Source: Artemia franciscana (taxonomy: Eukaryota; Arthropoda; Branchiopoda; Anostraca; Artemiidae). From it: 64,000 nt of DNA. The notes beneath the pieces are model-generated. The model saw nothing but the letters and a program-made list of their open reading frames with translations, was not told where the DNA came from and searched no databases. Of the stretch, positions 46,412 to 57,106 are shown in pieces. Location: NCBI RefSeq assembly GCF_032884065.1, contig NC_088873.1:39047823-39111822 (forward strand), written 5' to 3'. Position 1 is the first letter of the stretch; each line of letters begins with the position of its first letter. The translations under genes and the position numbers were made by a program.

Positions 46412-47064
46412 GTTAGTACACCGTTTCTCTCCTTTTTTGAGGGAGGAGGGGGAGTTGGGGTTAAGTTTGATTAGTTCTATCTCGATGTGACTTAAAGTGT
46501 TTTAAAGTTCGTAATGTCTGCAAGACATTTCTATTAATTTATAAGAAATATCGCCCAAAACAAAAAACACTTGTAATTAAATTTATATATAAGGCCAATT
46601 TTTTTTATATGGGGAAGCCATATAGCTTTTTTTATTCGGAGAAACCGAGTTTATACTTCTAGATATCTTAAATATTCGCCAATACATTTTATATGTAGAA
46701 TAGTGAGTTTTCTGGAATTGTGTTTATTATAAGAAAATCCTAGTTTATTAAGTAAATGTAGTGTTTCATATAAGTGTTCTCATTGTGATAGGAATTGGTA
46801 AGAGTAGATATCCCTGATGTACGTTTATACCGTGTGTTTTTAGCGTAGCCTACCAGGCCGTACTGTCTTCAAAATACAATTTATTTAACTTATCTTATAT
46901 CTTTTTTTATGCATACATTTGTTTTAAAAATATCAGTTTTCATCGAGCGAATAAATAAAATTGTGAAAAAAAAATATCAGATTCTTGATTTAAATATCAG
47001 TTTGATGGTTATTAAAAACTTGAAACCGATTCTAAAAATATTAATCCGTATTATTTGTTGGTAA
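46412..47064. other. TGS1 intron, no gene seen
   Basis: AT-rich intron start, no other feature. Confidence 0.5.
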
Positions 47065-47710
47065 AAATTACAAATTCCACACATGCACAAGAATCGCTGT
47101 ATTTTACGTATATAACAAAACTAACCAAAAAACTTCATGGCTAGTTTATGGTATGGACATAAATTCTTAGGAATATCCAGTCTATCATTCATATCGTAGG
47201 TGCTCAGAGGTCTCACTTGTTCAGGGAAGGGGATGATTGCGGCCTGGAGATCTTTCTTAGAGTAGGGGCTGGACCCTTATTATTAATTTGGATGACTTAG
47301 AAATTTCCTATATGCACAGGAATTGTTGCATGTGACGTATATAACGAAACTAACCAAAAACCTTCACGGCTAATTTATGGTATGGACATAAATTCTTAGG
47401 AATATCCAGTCTTTTGTTCATGTAATAGGTGCTCAGAGGTCTGACTTGTTCGGGGAAGGGGATGATTGTGGTCTGGGGATCTTTCTTAGAGTAGGGCCTA
47501 GACCTTTATTATTAGTCTGGATGACTTATAAATTACCTGTATGCAGAGGAATGGTGGCATTCCTGTTATGACGTTTTATTATTATGACGTGTTACTATTA
47601 TTTTATTGTGACGTGTATTACAAAACTAACCGAAAGTTTCCTCTACTATCTTACAGGAGGTATGCACATTCTTTTCAGTAAGTAAGTCTGTCATTCATAT
47701 GATTTGAGTT
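47065..47710 (+). repeat. ~230 bp tandem repeat, 2.7 copies
   Basis: ACTAACC followed by AAAAAACTTCA-like words recurs at 47120, 47349 and about 47625. The first two units are about 90 percent alike (TTATGGTATGGACATAAATT; GGGGATGATTG). The third has a short insertion and decays after its first half. Confidence 0.8.
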
Positions 47711-48311
47711 TCAAGTTTCCTAGAACATTTTCCAAATGGCTTTATGCGCTCTATTTATTGTTCATGAACTTGGCCAACTTGTAAAATGAAGTTCATGACC
47801 CCCTGTCGCTTCTGCCATGTCTTGGAAGGTTTTTCTAAGTTCTTAATGCAAGCACTTAGCAAACAAGCCTGAATTTGTCACAAATTATTCTCGTTTCTTT
47901 CTTCCTTACGGTTTTTATCGTTTGTCAGTTAACAAGCCCCAAGCTGTTCAACTTGCTTCTACTACTGCAAAATCTATGTCTTGTAGCTTAGTATCTTTTG
48001 GACTGGCCTAGTCTAAATGGAGATTGTTGAATCTTAGTTCAAAGTCTGGCCAAAAATTAAAGTCTTACCCCTCCTTCTCTATACTTATCAGAAAGACCTC
48101 AATATGAAAGTTAGAAAATTCGGACCTAAGCTCAAGCTGAAGCTTATTTTTGAAGCTCAGGTCTTCCTCCTACCCGCAGGAATGATGAATTGGCCTGTCT
48201 CCCTAATAGTTGTTGTATAACTGTACATTACTGCCTATAAACTCATGAAGCTTCAAGTGAATTAATTTAATCGACTGGAGTTGCAAACAAATTGTGTGTT
48301 AACTACATGAA
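47711..48311. other. TGS1 intron, no gene seen
   Basis: No supportable feature. Confidence 0.5.
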
Positions 48312-49165
48312 CTAGTTCGTAGTAACGAACTGAAAGCAAGGGGTGCCTCGACCCAATAGTAACCGAAACCGTAAAAAAAGGAATTTTCATGGAAAATTAC
48401 TACATGAATTATTATCCCAGATATACAAAATTCATTACGTTTAACGCTACCCATCAAAAGGTACGAGCCTGAAAATAGTTGCCTGATTTTCTAAAAAGGG
48501 AAGAAACACCCCCAAGATTCAGCATATCAGAGAACCCTTAGAGGTTTCAAGTTCTTATCTGCAAAAATGTGTGATTTTGTGGTTTTTGCCAGAAGAAAGG
48601 TCATGACTGCGTGTGTATTGTGTCTTTTTTTCAGGGATGATTTTATTGATCTAATGGTCGTTGAAGACCGGAATAGGTCGAATCTATTCCTAAACTCGGT
48701 CGAACCGAAATGAAAAGTTCTAGTGCCTGTTTTAAGTGACCGAAAAATCGGAGGGCAACTAGTTCCCTTTCCCACGCCCCATTTTTCCCAATAACTTCCA
48801 ATAAAAATTTTGAGACTGTCACTGCTCAACAAAGTTGAAAGACCTAATAAATATACCCCTGGAAATGACATGACCCTCGAAAGCCCTGGGAAAAGAGCTG
48901 TATCTTATGAAATGTGTTCATTGTTTGTGCATATTATTCATTATTGGAAAATATAATAATTTTTTTTTTTTGGGGGGGGGGGTGCTCCACGGGTATAATC
49001 TTCCACGAGGAGGAAGTCTTGGTGAAATTCTCCGTAATCTATTTACGGAGTTCTTGTTATTTGTCTTACTTTCTCTTTGGCAGCTCAATTTTGAATGTGA
49101 ACAAAATAATCTGAGGGAATTTCACAGGGAAATTTTGAGCGGTGACGGCCACTGCAACTACTACG
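48312..49165 (+). repeat. Family 1 modular repeat, copy D (truncated)
   Basis: The head hairpin AGTTCGT AGTA ACGAACT at 48314-48331 is intact. The family order follows through one core module (about 48715-48850) and a G-rich segment. The foldback modules at the 3' side are missing. Confidence 0.8.
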
Positions 49166-49989
49166 ACTACTACGAACCCCAAAATGAAGAGAAACTACAA
49201 TAGATAACCATGTGAAACTCAAAACAAGCAGAGACTAAGACAGGCAGGGCTGACGCCCGCCATGCCTTCTGATGACTAGAATATAATTTATACTTTACTG
49301 AAAAAAAAATAGTTCTTATTTTTCTATTTTTTATAAATCTAAATTTGTAATCCTTTAAGGAATAAACATCAGAATGTGTATATTAAAATGTTAATCCACA
49401 TTATTTTTTTGTTTTGTTCAATAATCTTGTTCCTGTGTTGTTGTGGGAGGGGAAGTCGAGTGCTTAAGCATACCCTACGATCTTATTTTTTTCTCAATTA
49501 TGCTCCTACTATTTTCGGTTGTTGAAAGTATATTGTTTGGCAGTTTTTTTTTGTTTTTTTTTAATTAAGCCATGCATGAAAAAAAAATGATCAACAGCCA
49601 CAGGGTAGGATTGACAATTCCGTAAGTGGAGGTTTTCCCCCTACATTTCCTCTACTTTTTCATGTAAGGCACTCAGTTTATTTGAATAAGTTTATTAGTT
49701 TTTAACTGCTGCCCACCATATTCCAGAATATGATCCTGTTTTTCTTTTTTAAGTATCAGTTGTGTAAATGGAATTTTTTCAGTCATGTTAGTTTTCATTC
49801 TTATATATTCTTTGAAGTTTCCAAGGACAGCTATTTGGAAACTTCCTGGCTGGGTACTGCTGTATGTTAGTATACCCCCCATGCAAGAAGTTGGTCCCTC
49901 TCGTCTTACCCACCTCCTTCTTACTCATGTGTTTAGGTATGAAACAGATTATTGTATTTGTCATTATTTTTTTTTCCCTTCAAGAGTAT
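49166..49989. other. TGS1 intron, no gene seen
   Basis: AT-rich, no supportable feature. Confidence 0.5.
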
Positions 49990-50420
49990 TGAGTGAATGA
50001 ATGAATGACTGTATTTAAAGCCATTTTTCAGGCCGTATACATGCATACATAACAACAAACAAACTAAATTATGTAACAATCGAATTTCGAATAACAAGAC
50101 CCTTCCGGACAAAATTTGCCACTGCTACTATATTTATTTTCGAGGTCGACTTCAAAGTTCCAAGAAGGGGCTCACGACCATCCATCCCAAGAAAGCTCCC
50201 TCTTAGCTCATTTAGCCCCTGACACCTGAAAAGAAAATGGCCTAGCCCATCAAGATCACCGCAAATTGGACAAGTATACCGCATTTCCGGGTGACACCTA
50301 TTTTTCCAAATACTGTGAAGAGGGAGACAGTTTGCTCGCACCTGCATCCAAGACCTCAGGGATTCTTTTGGAATCCCTAATTTAAAATATAACTCTTCAC
50401 CATAATTTTCTTTCACCTTA
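49990..50420 (-). pseudogene. 3' end of a non-LTR retrotransposon
   Basis: 50416-50069 on the minus strand encodes a Cys/His cluster (CPICGDLDGLGHFLFRC) preceded by LRSWMQVRANCLPLHSIWKN. This is the arrangement found at the C-terminus of many CR1/Jockey/RTE-type polymerases. It ends TGA-TTCGAAATTCGATT-like near 50069 and has a 3' tail of ATTC repeats at about 50005-49990. The 5' part of the element is absent, as is usual for 5'-truncated insertions. Confidence 0.75.
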
Positions 50421-50797
50421 TAGTAAGAACTTAAGCTTTCCGACTGGCTAAGGTCATTCCACTATTTCTGAATTTCTTGGTCTTCCAGCTTTGTTTGAAT
50501 CTCTGACAGAAAGGCTTTTTGATTCTGAATCTTCTGAATCTGAAGGCTATTTGAATCTTCAGTGTACACAGGAATGAAATAGAATTTATAAGTAAAAAGC
50601 TGCCTTGTCATCTGTTTAATGGTTTAAACTAATGTTCGTGATATAAGCTATGGAAAATCTTGCTTTTGAAGTTGTATAGGGTCAAAATTTTAACAAAGGT
50701 GACTAGAAAGTTTCTTCATGACATTTATAGGAAGAATTATTTCTGTTATTTATTTCCCTATCCCTCCCACAATCTTGTTTCCTTTATTTTAGATCTC
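50421..50797. other. TGS1 intron, no gene seen
   Basis: No feature other than the left flank of the Penelope-like insertion. Confidence 0.5.
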
Positions 50798-50806
50798 AAG
50801 TAATAT

Positions 50807-50986
50807 AACAACAAAAGAGAGAATAATGAGGACTTTTTTTCCCAAGACAGTGAACCAACAAAACCTATTTGAATATTTCGGCCCTATATCTAAGGGCCGT
50901 CTTCAGCAAAGAAAAAATAAAAAACAATAAAACACTTACAATAAAAGTTCTCAGTTAAAAATCCATTTTTTATTTTAAAATAGCCT
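50807..50986 (-). repeat. PLE terminal repeat P1 (pseudo-LTR, 3' side of left copy)
   Basis: 180 bp, near-identical to P2, P3 and the reverse of P4. On the minus strand it contains CTGAAGACGGCCC ... GGGCCGAAAT, a GC hairpin at 50879-50899 with hammerhead-like flanks. It lies about 100 bp beyond the stop of the left gene. Confidence 0.85.
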
Positions 50987-51087
50987 TGGCATCATTACTT
51001 CTTAACGAAAAGTTCAGCCAAGACTGTCTGATAAAAGCTAACATTTTACAAGATAAAAAGGTTCATTCATTTCACTAACTGTATGTA

Positions 51088-53691
51088 TTAAAAATTGGAT
51101 TGATTTCTTATTGCGATATTTGCCTTCTCTGCAGCTAATCTGATAGTTCTTTTGATATTGGGCTTGTTTTTGTTAATTCCTATTTTTGTTTTATTTTGAA
51201 TTAGATTATTTTCTATAATTAATTTTGTGTACATAGGGTTGAGTGTGTATTCACCCAAGTCTCTATTTAGGGATTTATTATTATTTAAGTTTCGTTTTAT
51301 TTCGATTGCCTCACGGACAGTTTGTTTGATTCCTAGGTCATTGCTAATTAGAATTGTTTCGTCAAATAGAACATAATGGTTTGGATTTTCAAAAATATGA
51401 CTACTTAAAGCTGAATCGAAAGATATAGAATTATTTTTAGATTTTAACGCTTTTTCAATACTTTCTTTGTGTTGCTGTAATCTTGTTCCTAAATTTTGGT
51501 GGGTTCGACCAATGTAATAATTTCCACAACTACATGGTATTTGATACACCCCTCGTAGACGAGTAATTGGGGTTTTATCCTTACCAGAATTGACAAGATT
51601 CATTATACTTAAATTGCTTGTGAATACAACACGTAAATTGTTTTTTAAACAAACTTTTTTCATTTTTGAAGTAATTTTCGGAATATAAGGCAGGTAAATC
51701 GTGCTTGTGGGTTTATTAGAATCATTTACTGGTGTGGGATTTAAGGCTTTAGAGGAATGCATCTTTAATCTTTGAGCAATAACAGTATTTATGAGAGAAA
51801 TTGGGTACCCGTTGCCAAAAAGTATGTCTGTAATAAAATTTAATTCTTTTTTAACATACGGCTCTGAACAGATATTAAGTACTCTATCCACAAGAGATAT
51901 TACCACACCTCTTTTAACCTGTGGAGGATGGTTAGATTTGAAGTGAAGGTATCTATTATTATGCGTAGGTTTTCTGTAAACCGTAAAATCAAGTTTATTC
52001 ACACTGCGTATTATCAATACATCTAAAAAAGGTATTTTTCCATCTCTTTCGGTCTCTAGGGTGAATTGCAGGTTTCTATCGTAAGTATTTAAATGTTCTA
52101 GAAAACCTTTAAGTTCACTTTCGCCATAATTCCAAACTGAAATTATGTCGTCCATGAAACGTCCCCAAAACACATGATTAAGAAAATACGAATCTAGGGC
52201 CCAATTTTCAAGATTTTCGACGAAAATATTTGCGAGTAGGCCTGATAGAGGTGCTCCCATAGGAAGGCCCCTTACCTGGTTGTAATATGAATCTCGAAAC
52301 TGGAAGTGCATGGAATATTTGTTACATAATTTAACCAAATGCATGAGAACATCAATGTCTAGACCTATTGCTGACTCTTCGATTAGATGGTAATTGTTTT
52401 CCAGTTTATTTTGTAATAATTGTTCAGATTTTGAAACATCAATACTAGTATACATAGAAACTATGTCAAAGCTGCTTAATATGGAATTTTCAGAAATGTC
52501 TATTTGTTTCAATTTTTCTACAAGATCAACTGAATTTTTTATATAAGATTTTTGGGAGTGAAGCAATGGTTTAAATGCAGTGCATAACCATTTTCCAATG
52601 TTTGAGGCAGGTGATTTTGTGCTAGCTACAATGGGTCTTAGAGGAATGCCTTGTTTGTGCAATTTTGGTAATCCATAAAACTTTGAGCAAAAAACACCAC
52701 GAGGGAGGAATTTATTATACAACTGTGGAGTGATTCTGCCATTTTCTTTCAAAGTTTTTAATTCTTTTATTACTTTTTGAGCAAATTGATCAGTCTGGTC
52801 ATGGGTTGATTTAACATAAGTGGTTGTATCATTTAAATGTGACTGAATTTTACCATCATAATCAGTCTTATTCATAATTACTATGGAGTTGCTTTTATCG
52901 GCTTTAGTGATTATTATTGAGGAATCTTTACGGAGTTTATTCAAAACTTTTGTGTCATATGATTTTTCCATTGCATTATTGGGAGAATTAGGAAGTTTTA
53001 ATGAGGTGTTGTAAAGAGTGTTAATTAAACAAGATCTAACTGTATCCGGGTTTGAAACAAGAGCACTACATTTGTGGAGAGAGGATTCTAAAGATGCTAT
53101 CAAGTCTGCAACTGGAATTTGTTTCGGTAAAAACGAAAATTTTGGCCCTTGTTCTAGGACTTTTTCTTCAACATAGCTAAGCTTTTTAGATGAAATATTT
53201 ACAATCGCAGGTCCAGGACTTATCTTAGGATTGTAAACTGGGTTGACCACTTGAGACTCATATTTCAACCTTGTAAACTTATTAGTGAGTCTCTCTTGTG
53301 ACACACGGAAATAATGGTGGAATGAATTCCTTTCCATCCTAAGAATTTGCAAAAAATCATCAGTGGACAAGCTCTGTGATAGAAAATTTTCGAGTGATTT
53401 TCGTTCTGAGGAAATTCTATGTCTTCTGTGTTTTTTGTCCTTAATAATATGACTCAACGTTTTTAGCTGTAGTTTATGTGTGAACTGTGACTCTCGTAAA
53501 GTATTTAAGTGAAATTTATGCCTTAAGGATTTAGGAATAATTTTATTCCTTCTGCAGGATTCCAGAAACGTTTGTTGATTAATAATGTTCGCGTGTTTTT
53601 TCCCTAAACTAATAAAATGAAAAATATCTTTGGTCAAATGCTCCCCATAAGCGTGACGTAAATAATGACGAAGACCACACTGCCTTTCCAT
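51088..53691 (-). CDS. Penelope-like element RT/GIY-YIG endonuclease (left copy)
   Basis: Intact 867-residue retrotransposon polymerase that copies its RNA at nicked target DNA. RT motifs: SFDIVSMYTSID (about residue 406), GLPMGAPLSGLLANIF (475) and catalytic FMDDI (511). A GIY-YIG endonuclease follows at about 710-800: GVYQIPCSCGNYYIGR has the CxC motif of endonuclease-bearing PLEs, and VREAIEIKRN carries the downstream Glu. I choose the ATG at 53691 (MERQCGLRHY) because it directly follows terminal repeat P2. An in-frame ATG at 53751 inside the repeat would add 20 residues. It is uninterrupted, so it may be recent and competent. It differs from the right copy at three residues over the shared 849. 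Confidence 0.93.
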   Translation of the reverse strand: MERQCGLRHYLRHAYGEHLTKDIFHFISLGKKHANIINQQTFLESCRRNKIIPKSLRHKFHLNTLRESQFTHKLQLKTLSHIIKDKKHRRHRISSERKSLENFLSQSLSTDDFLQILRMERNSFHHYFRVSQERLTNKFTRLKYESQVVNPVYNPKISPGPAIVNISSKKLSYVEEKVLEQGPKFSFLPKQIPVADLIASLESSLHKCSALVSNPDTVRSCLINTLYNTSLKLPNSPNNAMEKSYDTKVLNKLRKDSSIIITKADKSNSIVIMNKTDYDGKIQSHLNDTTTYVKSTHDQTDQFAQKVIKELKTLKENGRITPQLYNKFLPRGVFCSKFYGLPKLHKQGIPLRPIVASTKSPASNIGKWLCTAFKPLLHSQKSYIKNSVDLVEKLKQIDISENSILSSFDIVSMYTSIDVSKSEQLLQNKLENNYHLIEESAIGLDIDVLMHLVKLCNKYSMHFQFRDSYYNQVRGLPMGAPLSGLLANIFVENLENWALDSYFLNHVFWGRFMDDIISVWNYGESELKGFLEHLNTYDRNLQFTLETERDGKIPFLDVLIIRSVNKLDFTVYRKPTHNNRYLHFKSNHPPQVKRGVVISLVDRVLNICSEPYVKKELNFITDILFGNGYPISLINTVIAQRLKMHSSKALNPTPVNDSNKPTSTIYLPYIPKITSKMKKVCLKNNLRVVFTSNLSIMNLVNSGKDKTPITRLRGVYQIPCSCGNYYIGRTHQNLGTRLQQHKESIEKALKSKNNSISFDSALSSHIFENPNHYVLFDETILISNDLGIKQTVREAIEIKRNLNNNKSLNRDLGEYTLNPMYTKLIIENNLIQNKTKIGINKNKPNIKRTIRLAAEKANIAIRNQSNF

Positions 53692-53876
53692 AATACAACA
53701 ACAAAAGAGAGAATAATGAGGACTTTTTTTCCCAAGACAGTGAACCAACAAAACCTATTTGAATATTTCGGCCCTATATCTAAGGGCCGTCTTCAGCAAA
53801 GAAAAAATAAAAAACAATAAAACACTTACAATAAAAGTTCTCAGTTAAAAATCCATTTTTTATTTTAAAATAGCCT
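53692..53876 (-). repeat. PLE terminal repeat P2 (5' side of left copy)
   Basis: 185 bp copy in the same orientation as P1, ending immediately before the left gene's ATG. On the minus strand it is the presumed 5' leader and promoter-bearing pseudo-LTR. Confidence 0.85.
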
Positions 53877-53974
53877 TTGGTCTTCGTCATTATTTACATT
53901 CAGGCTCATTTACATTCAGCATGCTCCCCATAAGCGTGACGTAAATAATGACGAAGACCACACTGCCTTTCCAT
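53877..53974 (-). repeat. Deleted mini-PLE between P2 and P3
   Basis: On the minus strand it begins ATGGAAAGGCAGTGTGG and follows the PLE gene start for about 55 bases, to GGGGAGCAT. It then switches to GCTGAATGTAAATGAGCCTG and to a second copy of TGTAAATAATGACGAAGACC in reverse. The segment can fold, because GGTCTTCGTCATTATTTAC and its complement bracket it. It looks like a third PLE start reduced to a foldback. Confidence 0.75.
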
Positions 53975-54159
53975 AATACAACAACAAAAGAGAGAATAAT
54001 GAGGACTTTTTTTCCCAAGACAGTGAACCAACAAAACCTATTTGAATATTTCGGCCCTATATCTAAGGGCCGTCTTCAGCAAAGAAAAAATAAAAAACAA
54101 TAAAACACTTACAATAAAAGTTCTCAGTTAAAAATCCATTTTTTATTTTAAAATAGCCT
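53975..54159 (-). repeat. PLE terminal repeat P3 (inverted relative to right copy)
   Basis: 185 bp, same orientation as P1 and P2, so it points the opposite way from the plus-strand gene it precedes. The junction to that gene is TAGCCT|TTGGTCTTCG, which removes the first five codons of the PLE gene. Confidence 0.85.
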
Positions 54160-54200
54160 TTGGTCTTCGTCATTATTTACGTCACGCTTATGGGGAGCAT

Positions 54201-56750
54201 TTGACCAAAGATATTTTTCATTTTATTAGTTTAGGGAAAAAACACGCGAACATTATTAATCAACAAACGTTTCTGGAATCCTGCAGAAGGAATAAAATTA
54301 TTCCTAAATCCTTAAGGCATAAATTTCACTTAAATACTTTACGAGAGTCACAGTTCACACATAAACTACAGCTAAAAACGTTGAATCATATTATTAAGGA
54401 CAAAAAACACAGAAGACATAGAATTTCCTCAGAACGAAAATCACTCGAAAATTTTCTATCACAGAGCTTGTCCACTGATGATTTTTTGCAAATTCTTAGG
54501 ATGGAAAGGAATTCATTCCACCATTATTTCCGTGTGTCACAAGAGAGACTCACTAATAAGTTTACAAGGTTGAAATATGAGTCTCAAGTGGTCAACCCAG
54601 TTTACAATCCTAAGATAAGTCCTGGACCTGCGATTGTAAATATTTCATCTAAAAAGCTTAGCTATGTTGAAGAAAAAGTCCTAGAACAAGGGCCAAAATT
54701 TTCGTTTTTACCGAAACAAGTTCCAGTTGCAGACTTGATAGCATCTTTAGAATCCTCTCTCCACAAATGTAGTGCTCTTGTTTCAAACCCGGATACAGTT
54801 AGATCTTGTTTAATTAACACTCTTTACAACACCTCATTAAAACTTCCTAATTCTCCCAATAATGCAATGGAAAAATCATATGACACAAAAGTTTTGAATA
54901 AACTCCGTAAAGATTCCTCAATAATAATCACTAAAGCCGATAAAAGCAACTCCATAGTAATTATGAATAAGACTGATTATGATGGTAAAATTCAGTCACA
55001 TTTAAATGATACAACCACTTATGTTAAATCAACCCATGACCAGACTGATCAATTTGCTCAAAAAGTAATAAAAGAATTAAAAACTTTGAAAGAAAATGAC
55101 AGAATCACTCCACAGTTGTATAATAAATTCCTCCCTCGTGGTGTTTTTTGCTCAAAGTTTTATGGATTACCAAAATTGCACAAACAAGGCATTCCTCTAA
55201 GACCCATTGTAGCTAGCACAAAATCACCTGCCTCAAACATTGGAAAATGGTTATGCACTGCATTTAAACCATTGCTTCACTCCCAAAAATCTTATATAAA
55301 AAATTCAGTTGATCTTGTAGAAAAATTGAAACAAATAGACATTTCTGAAAATTCCATATTAAGCAGCTTTGACATAGTTTCTATGTATACTAGTATTGAT
55401 GTTTCAAAATCTGAACAATTATTACAAAATAAACTGGAAAACAATTACCATCTAATCGAAGAGTCAGCAATAGGTCTAGACATTGATGTTCTCATGCATT
55501 TGGTTAAATTATGTAACAAATATTCCATGCACTTCCAGTTTCGAGATTCATATTACAACCAGGTAAGGGGCCTTCCTATGGGAGCACCTCTATCAGGCCT
55601 ACTCGCAAATATTTTCGTCGAAAATCTTGAAAATTGGGCCCTAGATTCGTATTTTCTTAATCATGTGTTTTGGGGACGTTTCATGGACGACATAATTTCA
55701 GTTTGGAATTATGGCGAAAGTGAACTTAAAGGTTTTCTAGAACATTTAAATACTTACGATAGAAACCTGCAATTCACCCTAGAGACCGAAAGAGATGGAA
55801 AAATACCTTTTTTAGATGTATTGATAATACGCAGTGTGAATAAACTTGATTTTACGGTTTACAGAAAACCTACGCATAATAATAGATACCTTCACTTCAA
55901 ATCTAACCATCCTCCACAGGTTAAAAGAGGTGTGGTAATATCTCTTGTGGATAGAGTACTTAATATCTGTTCAGAGCCGTATGTTAAAAAAGAATTAAAT
56001 TTTATTACAGACATACTTTTTGGCAACGGGTACCCAATTTCTCTCATAAATACTGTTATTGCTCAAAGATTAAAGATGCATTCCTCTAAAGCCTTAAATC
56101 CCACACCAGTAAATGATTCTAATAAACCCACAAGCACGATTTACCTGCCTTATATTCCGAAAATTACTTCAAAAATGAAAAAAGTTTGTTTAAAAAACAA
56201 TTTACGTGTTGTATTCACAAGCAATTTAAGTATAATGAATCTTGTCAATTCTGGTAAGGATAAAACCCCAATTACTCGTCTACGAGGGGTGTATCAAATA
56301 CCATGTAGTTGTGGAAATTATTACATTGGTCGAACCCACCAAAATTTAGGAACAAGATTACAGCAACACAAAGAAAGTATTGAAAAAGCGTTAAAATCTA
56401 AAAATAATTCTATATCTTTCGATTCAGCTTTAAGTAGTCATATTTTTGAAAATCCAAACCATTATGTTCTATTTGACGAAACAATTCTAATTAGCAATGA
56501 CCTAGGAATCAAACAAACTGTCCGTGAGGCAATCGAAATAAAACGAAACTTAAATAATAATAAATCCCTAAATAGAGACTTGGGTGAATACACACTCAAC
56601 CCTATGTACACAAAATTAATTATAGAAAATAATCTAATTCAAAATAAAACAAAAATAGGAATTAACAAAAACAAGCCCAATATCAAAAGAACTATCAGAT
56701 TAGCTGCAGAGAAGGCAAATATCGCAATAAGAAATCAATCCAATTTTTAA
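54201..56750 (+). pseudogene. Penelope-like element RT/GIY-YIG gene, start codon lost (right copy)
   Basis: The frame is open from about 54135 to 56750 and matches the left copy except for three residues in 849 (Ser/Asn, Ile/Val and Gly/Asp). It has the same RT (SFDIVSMYTSID, FMDDI) and GIY-YIG (CSCGNYYIGR) motifs. The left copy's ATG plus four codons are missing because P3 joins at GGTCTTCG. No in-frame ATG exists between the upstream stop and Met-104 (LRMERNSFHH), and 54201 itself is TTG. Domains are intact, so it is coding-competent in sequence but lacks a normal start; translation might need a fused upstream exon. Hence pseudogene, with caution. Confidence 0.85.
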
Positions 56751-56851
56751 TACATACAGTTAGTGAAATGAATGAACCTTTTTATCTTGTAAAATGTTAG
56801 CTTTTATCAGACAGTCTTGGCTGAACTTTTCGTTAAGAAGTAATGATGCCA

Positions 56852-57036
56852 AGGCTATTTTAAAATAAAAAATGGATTTTTAACTGAGAACTTTTATTGT
56901 AAGTGTTTTATTGTTTTTTATTTTTTCTTTGCTGAAGACAGCCCTTAGATATAGGGCCGAAATATTCAAATAGGTTTTGTTGGTTCACTGTCTTGGGAAA
57001 AAAAGTCCTCATTATTCTCTCTTTTGTTGTTGTATT
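56852..57036 (+). repeat. PLE terminal repeat P4 (3' side of right copy)
   Basis: Reverse complement of P1-P3. One base differs in the GC hairpin (GACAGCCC instead of GACGGCCC). It is followed by 57037-57070, which repeats the start of the PLE gene (ATGGAAAGGCAGTGTGG), as expected where units are joined head to tail through the terminal repeat. Confidence 0.85.
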
Positions 57037-57106
57037 ATGGAAAGGCAGTGTGGTCTTCGTCATTATTTACTTAAGTAATATGTTAATTTTAATTGTAAAT
57101 TTCCAG

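Larger units (their letters stand above)
50798..57081. mobile_element. Composite: two inverted Penelope-like elements with one target duplication
   Basis: The 9 bp AAGTAATAT occurs at 50798-50806 and at 57073-57081. Between them lie terminal repeat P1 (50807-50986), a minus-strand PLE gene, P2 (53692-53876), a 98 bp spacer, P3 (53975-54159), a plus-strand PLE gene, and P4 inverted (56852-57036). A 36 bp stub of another PLE start, ATGGAAAGGCAG onward, ends the composite. P1-P3 share one orientation and P4 is reversed. The whole lies in the TGS1 intron before exon 57107-57395. Confidence 0.9.

Noticed and set aside
54201-54203. Start codon for the right Penelope-like gene at 54201
   Set aside because: The codon is TTG in the middle of sequence that is coding in the left copy; it is only the point where an open frame was assigned.
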